A stretch of DNA of 64,000 bases from Thermothelomyces thermophilus ATCC 42464 (lineage: Eukaryota; Ascomycota; Sordariomycetes; Sordariales; Chaetomiaceae): contig NC_016477.1 of assembly GCF_000226095.1 (NCBI RefSeq), positions 3,534,001 to 3,598,000 on the forward strand, given 5' to 3'. Below the pieces are notes generated by a model, which saw nothing but the letters and a program-made list of their open reading frames with translations, made no database searches and had not been told where the DNA came from. This document shows positions 54,358 through 64,000 of this stretch, piece by piece (position 1 is the stretch's first letter; the number at the start of each line of letters is the position of its first letter). The translations under genes and the position numbers were made by a program.

Positions 54358-54784
54358 TGTCATAGAAATATACATACAAGACGCCACCCGAGCCGCCTCC
54401 CTAACAGACCAATAGGAGAGTAGAAATGATAGGCCAATTAGGACAAGATTACACTTGGCAAGAAATGATCCTAGCAGAGGATCACTAGCTTACGATATAA
54501 GCTAGGTAAGCCAGTACAGAGGATTACCACGACTATTAATGATCCTAGGATTATATATATATATAGATAGTTACTTATTATAGTAGACTCTAGGAGTTCA
54601 CTAGTAATGGCAATTATAACTATAGTACTTATACTAAGTATCGTTAAATACTATACAAGATAACTCTAGCATTATTATAAACCCTTTAACTTTACCAAAT
54701 CCCTTAGACGACCTATACGCTTATCCCGCTTAATCTACCTTTATCTAAACCCTTTTAGAAGAAGTCTAAGTTAAGTTTGCTATA
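54358..54784 (+). repeat. 5' LTR of the chromovirus
   Basis: Starts TGTCATAG and ends in TTTGCTATA. It aligns along its length with 61486-61912, differing mainly by C/T and G/A changes. Confidence 0.85.
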
Positions 54785-57700
54785 TATTATTATTACTCCC
54801 CTTGTTCTATTATAGTTTAGAACGAAGGTAACTTCGACCTTGATATCAATATAGCTACTAACGTCACGGCCGAACAGCTGCTTGCCTAGCTTAGTTAACT
54901 CTAATAGCGGATCTAGGAGTTAGATTAGAGAGATAAGGCTGCTTAAGCTCGGATCAAGAAACTTAAGAACGGCAAAAAGCACTCGTAGAAGCTAGTTAAC
55001 AAGGCCTATGCCAAAATCAAGGCATTTGAGGGCGCTAAAGCGAGCTATATTAAAATCGAACTACCTAGCAAATATGGAGGAACCAAGGAGGATCTTGTAG
55101 GATTCCTAACGAACCTCTGATCATACTTCTGGCTTAATAATAATAAGTTTCTAGATAATAAAGCTAAAGTCCTCTATATAGCTATAAGACTAGAAGGTAA
55201 GGTACTTAGATAGTTTAAGCCTATATAAAATAACTATCTTACTAAGGAAGACGAAGATGATTAAGATGTGTTTATATAGGTAGTCTTTTGATCTTATAAC
55301 CGTTTTAAAGAAGAGCTTTAGAAGGTTTTTAGCGACAAAGATAAGAAGGTTTATATATAAGAAAGACTTGCTAATCTCTAATAGACTAAGTTAGTAGCCT
55401 CTTATACTATATAGTTTAAATAGGATATACTTAAGTCTTAGCTTAATAATAAGGCGTTAATATAACTATTCTATAATAGCTTAAAGGAAAAGGTTAAAGA
55501 TAAGCTATATAAGTATAACCGGCCTAAGACCTTAGATAAATATATTATATAGGCTATTAGAATTAATAATTGACTCTATATATAAGAGTAATAGAAATAA
55601 GGTTAAATAAATAGAACTATAGTTAAAGCTAATAATAAGAAAAAACGGGTATACGTTAGCACCTTATATAGGACGTATCCTAGAGCTATAGATATAGATA
55701 TAATATAGAAGTAGGACCGGAAGAAGATAACTAAAGACAAGTCTAATATTACCTACTATAACTACGGAAAGAAAAGACATTATAAGCGAGAATGCTAAAG
55801 CCCGAAGAAAGAGTGGAAAACAGTCCCTAGAAAGGAAATTATAGTTATTAACAAAACTACTAAGGATATTATCGAAGTAGCGGCTATAAGCTACGAAAAT
55901 AGGGATAGTAATATAGATAGCCTTAGATATAATGGCGATAGTAAAGATAAATAAGCACTATACTCCGAACTAGTTACTATAGACCTAGAGATAGGTCTTG
56001 CTAAATAGGATATAGCAAGAGAGTATATACTACTAATTTTGATTCTCCTAGCCTTAAGGTAATAGGGTTTTATAGTTATATAGAGGTAGGATAGATCGTA
56101 GATAACCGATACCTAAGGAATCAAAAGACCTAGACCTAATGTTCTATTCCTCTAGGAACGAATCGAATAGTACTATAACGAAGTTTTCCGGCTTAATATA
56201 GAACTATGTAAATAGGATACACGCTTGACTCGACTTGCCTAGTAGAGCGATAAGATAAGGGATAAGATAAGGGAACTCCGACGAATCGTAGAAACCATTA
56301 AAGGGGAATAGCCTATAATATATAATAGGCCTAATAGCTATACTAAGTATTTTAACGACTAATAACTTAACTATAATGTATAGAACCTAGAGTACTAGTT
56401 TATATACGTAAATTATGGAAAGGACGAATATACGTAGGAAAACTATTAGAAGAAATATTCCTACCTTAGCATCGGGGTATCTATAGTCTATATATAATAG
56501 GAAGGATTTGGGAAAGAGTTTTAGTACCTCCTAGGCAATGCTACGCAACTATACCCTCGACATGAGGCATACGTGCAACTGCCCTGGTTCTAGTATATAT
56601 TATATAAATGCTAATACCACTTTCGTAACAAATTCGAAAATAATCACTAGCCAACCTAATAAGGAAATGAGGACAGAAGCCTCTACCCTATGGAATAGGT
56701 CTATAATATAGGAAATAGAGTGGCCGAATTGCTTTAGAAGATCGAAACCCGTGATCTAGAAGGCATTACGGTAGTTCTAAAACGAGCCTGGCCTAGGCAC
56801 TGCGGAATAGGACAAGATATATAAGACTCGTGCTAGAGTAACGATTACCTCTACTACGTAGACGAAAAGAAATCGTAGATCTAGGAGCTTTAGATAAAGC
56901 TATAGTATATATGACGAAAAGTAGAACGGACTTAATAGTAGAAAGCTATAAGTACTTAATGGCTTATAGAAATAAGTATAATTGACGAAGCCGTTATTAG
57001 CCAAATAACCGAAGAGGTTAATACTAACCTAGGAAATAGGTCAGGGCCCTTCAAGGGGCCTGAAAACTATTAATGCCTATATAGTGGTAAGTAGTAACGT
57101 AGTATAGGAGGAACTAGTATAAGAGACTACTATATCGAGACCTCCTAGTAGAAATATAGGAAATCGCTGTAATCTTTAGATGATGGCAATAAGACAAGCG
57201 ATTATAGATAATAGTATAATGGAAATAGCATGAAATACTTATATTAATAGATAGTAGAGTAGAGATAAACCTAATTTCGCTAATACTTATGAATTAGCTA
57301 TGGATATCCTTAGAGAATAAAGCAGAAGTATAGTATAATCAAAGGGCCATTTCCGATATAATAGGTATATAGGGAGACTAAACCAATCAATATTACTATA
57401 GTAGGGAAGACTATAATAGTTATATTTAGTATTATAGACATAGGTAACGACAAAGATATAATATTAGGGTTATTATAATATGAAGATTATAACCTAGATA
57501 TTAGCTAGAAGAATGGTAGCTACCTACGACCCTAAATAGAGTTATATTCGACTAGCGAGATAGGGAGTATATAAGGATCGTAAGTAGACGATACTCAGGG
57601 GAAGGCATGTCCTACGGATCTACTATAAGAGACGGACAGTAGTAAGCAGACCACTACAGACTCTAGAAGAAGTAGTATAATGACACTAACGTTATAATAG

Positions 57701-60700
57701 GAAGAACAAGCTAAACCGCTAATAGCTGTTCTCTCCGTTAACGAATACGGAGCATTATAACTAGAGTAGTAGGTTAAGACAGGAGAAATCGCTAGCATCG
57801 CTATAGATAGGACCAAGTTTATATACTATTAGAAAACCGAGAGACGAGACAAGACTAGGGAGGTACTAAAGGAATACGAAAGATACCTAGCATTTGAACC
57901 GAAATATCTAGAAGGATTACTAGAACACAGCCTATAGGATCATAAGATCAAGCTTAAGGAAGGAGTACGACTAAAGTTCTTTAAGATCTACTATATAAGT
58001 TAGACTTAGAACGAAGAACTTAAGTAATATTTAGAGGAAAACCTTTAAAGAGGATATATCTACCTATCGATATTGTTAGTAGGCTATCTAATTCTATTTA
58101 TACCTAAGAAAGATAGAAAGCTATAGTTATATATTGACTATTAGTAACTTAATAAACAGACCGTGAAAAACCGATACCTATTATCGCTAATCTTATAGCT
58201 CCGAGATCAGTTAGTAGGAGCCTAATATTTTATACGTCTTGACTTGCCATTAGCCTATAACTATATATAGATCAAAGAAGGCGATAAGTGGAAAATGGCC
58301 TTTAGGACGCCCTATAGCTATTACAAGTACCTTGTCATGCTATTCAGACTTACAAACGCATTAGTAACGTTTTAAGCCCTAATTAATCAAGCTATCTAAC
58401 CCTTTCTTAACAAATTTACGGTATATTATCTCGATAATATACTTATCTTCTCTAAAACGATAAATAAACACCAGAAGTATATAAGAATAGTACTAGACGT
58501 ATTATACGTATATAAGCTATTAGTTAATGAGGAAAAGAGCAAATTCCATGTTAGGAAAATAGTGTTTTTAGGATACGAAATATCCCTAGAATAAATCTAG
58601 ATAGAACCTTTAAAGGTTAAAGCTATTAAGGATTAGCTATAACTAACGTTAGTTATAGAAGTACAAAGCTTTATCAGATTTATAAACTTCTACCAAATGT
58701 TTATTAGAAATTTTAGAGCAATTATACGACCTTTATATAAACTTACCAAGAAGAACGCTAAATTCTAATGGGAAGAATAGTATAAGTAAGCATTTATATA
58801 GATCTGCGACACTAATACTAAAGATCTAGTACTAGTGCTACTAGACCCTAAGAAGCTATTTAAGGTAGAAACGGACGCTTTAAACTATGCTATTGGAGGA
58901 TAATTAGGATAACGAGACGAACAAGGGAAGCTATATCTTATAGCCTTCTTTTTAAAGAAGCTTAATAGACTACGTCTTAATTATCCGATCTACAATAAGG
59001 AACTACTTATAATTATTAAAGCTTTAAAGGAATGGTAACTATATCTTAGTAGTATAATCAAACTAGTATAAATATATATAGATTATAAGAATTTACAGTA
59101 CTTTATAATGATAAAGAAGCTTAATAGATAATAAATACGATAGGTAGAATTCCTTATAGAATTCAATTTTAAGATCTACTATAAGAAAGGTAACGAGAAC
59201 ATATAAGTAGATGCCTTAAGCCGATAAACGGATTATACGGAAGGACGAACAGAAATAACGCTACCGTTATTTAAGGAACGAATAGACGGAACGCTACATT
59301 ACGAAATGTAGATACCTGTGAAAGATGATCTACTTGACTCGTTCCCAGAATATTATATAATCTTTCGAGAAGAAAGGATCTATAAGGTATAATACTAAGT
59401 AGTACCTAGACTAGTAGTACCTAACGGAGTGGAAGAAAAAGATAGGAAACTCTGGTACTAAGGTAAAGCGTATATCTACGATAAAGACTAATAGCTACAA
59501 ATGATTCGAGAACTCTATAAGTCGAAACTCGGAGGATATAAAGGAGTTACAAAGACTATCGTATGAGTTAAAAAACACTACGACTTTCTATAGTTAATGG
59601 TATAAGTTAAGGAAGTTATATAGAGCTATGACATTTATAATCGAAGTAAAACGGTATAATATAAGCTATATAGGCTACTTTAGCTACTGCTAATAGCTAA
59701 TAAACTATAGAGTTTAGTTATAATAGACTTTATTATAAAGCTACTAGAATCTAAGGATACGGCTATAAGAGTAATCTATAATAGTATTCTTATTATAGTA
59801 GACTACCTAACTAAATAGATATACTTCTTTCCCTATAAGGAGTCTTAGATAGTAGAACAGTTAGTAAATATAATCTATCAGCAAGTTATATTAGTATACG
59901 CTTAGCTATGAAAATAGATAACCGATAGAGATACTAAGTTTATATTAAAGTTCTAGTAAGCATTAATATAACGATTAGGCGTTAATAGTAAGCTATTAAC
60001 GGCATATTACCTATAGACCGATAGATAAATAGAGCAACTAAACCAAGTCATTAAGTAGTACCTCTATTCTTATATCAACTACTAGTAAGACGACTAGGTC
60101 ATACTATTACTAATAGTATAACTCGCTTATAATATAACGCTAATAGAAATAACCAAAGTTATACCATTCTTTACAAACTACAGATATAAAGCAGACCTTA
60201 GGTAAGGACTAGGGGTTATAGTGCCAAGAGTAATAGTCAAAGTAAAACAAATATATATATTATATAAGAAGCTTAAAAGGGAACTCGAGTTTATTAGAAC
60301 CAGAATAAAGAACTACTATGATAAATATAGGCTCAAGGGACCTTGCCTAGAGAAGGGAGACAAAGTCCATCTGATCGTATAAAACCTATATACTAAATAA
60401 CTAAGTATAAAGCTAGACTTTAAGAAGGTCAGACCCTTTATTATTAAAGAACGAATCTTAATATCTAACTATCGATTTTCGTTACTATTATCTATATGAC
60501 TATAGACAGACGTTTTTTATATTTTACTTCTTAAACTAGCACCAAAAAACGCTAAGGTTGCTACATATATCGAAGTAAAAGACAAGGAGGAAGAATAGGA
60601 TATTAAAGAAATTCTAGACTCGTATATTATTAATAGGGAACTATAGTATCTAGTTAAATAGCTCGATTTCAGACTAGAAGACAACTTATAGGAACTAGTC

Positions 60701-61485
60701 AAAAACTTAAACTGCCCTAAGAAACTAGAATAGTTCTACCGCTAGAACCTAGATCGACTATAGGCACTAGTTTAGACAAAATAGCCAAATTAGCCTCTAA
60801 TAAATCTAGGCCTAAAGAGGACTAATTAAATAGAATATTAGCACCCTAGGACCGTATATTACTAATAATATGTACTTCGGAATCCTATATCCTCTATTCT
60901 TCCGCCTCTATTTTCTCTAGAGACTATATATCTTGACAAAATAACTTAGAACCCCGCTCCCTTAAGAAACGTTTCTAGCGACGAAGACAAGCTAATCGAC
61001 CGATAGTCGTCTAAAGTTAAGTCTGAAGAACGAAAAGGGCCTCTTTAGTATTAGCCTCTTCTTATTCTATACGCTTTTGCTTAAATATAATCTTCGTCAC
61101 TATAAAAGATTAGCTATAAATATTAAGGTAATAAACAAGGCTATAAACAAGTAGACATTACATCGGAACTATTGTAAGAATAACCCTAATATATATACTC
61201 GCTATAGCAAAAAAAGCCTAACGCCATATAATAAGCCAAGTTCTGCTTAAAACACCACGAACACGGTATAACGTCTATACCAGAAGAATCAATAAAAGAA
61301 GCAAGCGTGGCACGCTATTAGGATTTCGAAGATCGGCGCTTAGAGATACGATCTGCTATCTTGTTATTCACTAGTAGTACAGAAAAAGGGAAAAAATTAC
61401 AAGGTATATATAAAAAGGATATTAGCGCTATTTGAAACGGCCTAAGGAGGGCTTTCAGGTCGAAAGCCCTAAAAGAGAGGCATTA

Positions 61486-61912
61486 TATTATAGAAATATA
61501 TATATAGGATACCGCCCGAGCCGCCTCCCTAATAGACCAATAGGATAGTAGGAATAATAAGCTAATTAGGATAAGATTATACTTAGCAAGAAATGATCCT
61601 AGTAGAGGATCACTAGCTTACGATATAAGCCAGGTAAGCTAGTACAGAGGATCACTACGACTATTAGTGATCCTAGGATTATATATATACGTAGATAGTC
61701 ACTCGTTGTAGTAGACTCTAGGAGTTCACCAGTGATAGTAATCATAACCATAGTACTTATACTAAGTATCGTTAAATACTGTGCGAGACAACTCTAGCGT
61801 TGTTGTGAACCCTTTAGCTTTACCAAATCCCTTAGACGACCTGTACGCTTATCCCGCTTAATCTACCTTCGTCTAAACCCTTTTAGAAGAAGTCTAAGTT
61901 AGGTTTGCCATA
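61486..61912 (+). repeat. 3' LTR of the chromovirus
   Basis: 427 bp, the direct repeat of 54358-54784. It keeps the block GCCGCCTCCCTAA and the end TTTGCCATA before the GTTAG target duplication. Confidence 0.85.
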
Positions 61913-61917
61913 GTTAG

Positions 61918-63667
61918 AATATAAGTATAATCTTACCTTCCTTAAATATAAGCTACTTTTCTACTACCTGAGCTTTCTGGACTATATCTTAATTAGTAAA
62001 GCAGGTATCGTAAACGTTTGTATATCCTTATAGAATATATTTACTATATATAGTAGAAGGTCCTAGATGTAAGCGTTACCTACCATAAGAGAGGATACTA
62101 AGGATCTTTAGTACTTAAGAGCTAGCTACCTTGGACTAGAAGCGTTAAAAGCGCTTATTAATAACGCTAGAAACGTCTATATCAAGGGGATAGTATATAT
62201 TAAATATAAGAGCTATACTTATACTTATATAAGTAAGGTTATCTCCAGGAAAACACTACCTAAGTGGAAGTTAGCACGCCCGTTCTAGCAAGTAGCCTAG
62301 GATCTGTTCGACTATCCTAAAGCGATTAATAGATTACGATAGCTGCTTATAATTATTAACAAGTATAATAGGAAGCTCTTCCCTTTCCTCCTAATAACGA
62401 AGTCGCTAGACCAGATTATAGGAGTCATCTAGAATTTCGAGAGCTAGGTAAGACGCTAATATAGGCTCGCTATCTATAAGATTAAATAGGATAACGATAC
62501 TATGACGATTAGTTTAGTAAGGCGCGTACTAATATACTACTAGACTTAGGCTATAGAAAGTGGTATTGATCTTAAACTCTTACCTTTGTATACCTATAAG
62601 CCTAACAGACTAATAGAACAAGTAGGGTAAGAACTAATCTTACACTTAATTAAGATACTTAATAGCACGAATCTACCTATAAAGCTCTAGTTAGAAAGTA
62701 TATAAGTAGTGGTATACTCATACGTAATAAGCCTAAGCTATACTTACTCGTTTAAAACTCCTAATAAGGTACTCTATAGCTAGTTTAAATAGTATTTTCG
62801 CCAGTATAAACCTAGCTTAACAATTATATTAATTAGTAACTTATACCTAGACTAGAGTAGTATCTTTATATATAAATACTAGGTATATATTCTCTATAAG
62901 AATAGGGAAGCTAAGTAGTATATAAAGGACTTTAAGGTACTACTATATAGGCTAATAAGGTATCTTATAGGATATCGCGCTTCTAATATCTATTATATTT
63001 AGATACCTAAGCTTAACAAGGTCATTATAACTTATAATGTTCGCTTTAATAAGAAGACTTTCTACCGTCTAGGTAAAGAGTAGCTAATAGAGTTACTACT
63101 AGTGGTAGCAAGCTAGGAAGTCAATTAGTTTAATCTTAGCAAAGATTCCTAGGATAGCAATTTTCTCTAGGAAGCGTTATAATAGACCTAATAACTAGTA
63201 GAAGACTCTATTATAATAGCTTAGCTACCTTTATTATAAAAGAGTTTAATAGTAGATTAACCTTTCTAATAGGGTCAAGACTTAGAGGTAAGGGAGCTCT
63301 CTAATATATAGCCTATAAGTAAGGAATTAGTTCTAAAGACTCTTATAGCAGAAATATAAGTAATAGACAAATTTACTAAATAGATAAAGAGCTTTAGAGG
63401 ACTCTTAACCCCTAAATATATACCTAAGCCCTTGGTAACTTGCCTTATACTAGCTAGTAAAGGGGATATCTACTAGGAAGTAGGAGGGTTTAAATTAGGG
63501 CCTTCCTAGTTACTAGCTAGCTAACTAGATGCTAGGGAGAGTAGAGGAGCTGCTAAATCTAGCAGAGGAATACCTTCTATAGAAGAATCTAGTACATACG
63601 ACGAGTAGACAGAAGAGCTAGGAGCTAAAGATGGTACTACCGATATATCGTACCTAGCTAGGCTAGA
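61918..63667 (+). mobile_element. Ty1/copia-type fossil, right part
   Basis: It resembles the copia pre-integrase region (about 62090-62280), the integrase core (about 62300-62900) and the integrase end (about 62930-63070), then the variable linker before reverse transcriptase. It is in the same orientation as the left part and is most simply the same element, split by the chromovirus. It is cut again at 63668 by another LTR, so reverse transcriptase is not in the window. A broken fossil. Confidence 0.7.
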
Positions 63668-64000
63668 TATCACGGAAATATACATGCAGATGCCGCCTAA
63701 GCCACTAGCACAAATAGGCCAATCAAGTCAAAGGAACGAAAGGACCAATTACAGCATAGGAAGCATAGTGATCACTACGCTCACCAGTGATCAAGGTAAT
63801 CACCACCATACGATCACTCATAATCACCATAATCAGGAATAATCACTAGGATTATATATATATATAGATAGTCACTCGTTATAATAGACTCTAGGAGTTT
63901 ACCAGTAATAACAATCATAATCACAGTACTTATACCAAGTATTGCTAATTACTATAAGAGACAACTCTAAGTATTGTTATAAACCCTTTAGCTTTACCAA
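63668..64000 (+). repeat. Partial third LTR of the same chromovirus family
   Basis: Begins TATCACGGAAATATAC and then matches the two LTRs above, most closely from about 63845 to the window end (TTTAGCTTTACCAA). The first 180 bp are more divergent. It runs off the window, so a solo LTR cannot be told from the 5' LTR of another copy. Confidence 0.75.

Larger units (their letters stand above)
54358..61912 (+). mobile_element. Ty3-type chromovirus fossil with both LTRs
   Basis: A 7.56-kb element of LTR-retrotransposon type, flanked by 427-bp LTRs and a 5-bp target duplication GTTAG (54353-54357 and 61913-61917). Remnant domains in order on the plus strand: gag at about 54990-55560 with a zinc-knuckle remnant near 55750-55800, reverse transcriptase at 58100-58600, RNase H at 58800-59230, integrase at 59500-60300 and a chromodomain at 60570-60760. 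This order (RT, RH, IN, chromodomain) is that of Ty3-type chromoviruses. The coding region is broken throughout by RIP-like change. It is younger than the copia element it interrupts. Confidence 0.85.
52080..64000. repeat. AT-rich, RIP-like degraded repeat block
   Basis: From about 52.08 kb base composition drops abruptly to AT-rich, with very frequent TA steps and few CA or TG steps, as expected when RIP turns CpA into TpA in repeats. No long reading frame remains open. The block consists of LTR retroelement fossils listed separately. 52080-52726 has the same composition, but I could not assign it to a family. Confidence 0.9.

Noticed and set aside
57595-60702. Short open frames on the minus strand within the AT-rich block
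   Set aside because: They lie opposite the chromovirus remains and reflect AT-rich composition, not genes.
1-64000. CRISPR array, rRNA genes, prophage or a biosynthetic gene cluster
   Set aside because: No regularly spaced repeats, no rRNA-like sequence, and no synthase or transporter cluster was seen; the gene set is that of an ordinary fungal chromosome arm.

Overview
The window reads as nuclear DNA of a filamentous ascomycete, most likely a sordariomycete of the order Sordariales and perhaps the family Chaetomiaceae. The signs are short (about 50-270 bp) spliceosomal introns, GC-rich coding exons, a cellulolytic AA9 oxidase with a CBM1 module, a fungal 21 kDa complex I subunit, a peroxisomal alcohol oxidase, and a final block that is AT-rich and TpA-rich in the way repeat-induced point mutation (RIP) leaves repeats. 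The family placement is an inference from memory of protein families; no search was run.

Layout. 0.56-3.8 kb (-): alcohol (methanol) oxidase with 13 exons. 6.3-8.1 kb (-): HacA/Hac1-type bZIP factor of the unfolded protein response, with its two reading frames. 11.1-11.8 kb (-): DUF427 protein, divergent from the ESCRT-III protein Did2/CHMP1 at 12.35-13.2 kb (+). 13.8-17.7 kb (-): intronless Ski2 RNA helicase. 18.2-19.3 kb (-): SDR. 19.8-21.7 kb (-): mitochondrial 2-methylisocitrate/isocitrate lyase. 22.1-23.5 kb (-): Csm3/Swi3 fork-protection protein, divergent from the complex I 21 kDa subunit at 23.9-24.7 kb (+). 25.2-26.5 kb (-): AA9-CBM1 lytic polysaccharide monooxygenase. Near 28 kb (+): relic of an SMP-30/gluconolactonase gene. 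28.6-30.7 kb (+): F-box protein. 34.0-35.1 kb (-): protein-kinase-like protein. 38.5-39.8 kb (+): SWIRM-domain protein. 41.6-42.5 kb (-): decayed SDR pseudogene. 43.8-45.4 kb (-): rhodopsin-domain membrane protein. 47.6-49.5 kb (+): aldehyde dehydrogenase.

From about 52.08 kb to the end the base composition changes abruptly. This block holds RIP-degraded LTR retroelement fossils: a Ty3-type chromovirus with 427-bp LTRs nested inside a Ty1/copia-type element, the start of another copy of the same LTR family at the right edge, and a 613-bp element with 124-bp terminal repeats that resembles a TRIM. I found no intact host gene there.

The genes do not form an obvious cluster. Several fit a plant-biomass and C1/C3 carbon lifestyle: AA9 attack on cellulose, alcohol oxidase in peroxisomes (methanol can be released from pectin or lignin), aldehyde dehydrogenase, and the methylcitrate-cycle lyase. 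HacA controls secretion capacity. Most other genes are housekeeping. The items most worth a second look are non-canonical introns that the reading-frame arithmetic supports (GC-AG in the alcohol oxidase, AT-AC in the AA9 gene), the dual-frame hacA locus, single-base frameshifts in the AA9 and rhodopsin-domain genes, the SDR pseudogene carrying several short insertions, and the TRIM-like element. I did not find a convincing new multi-gene system.
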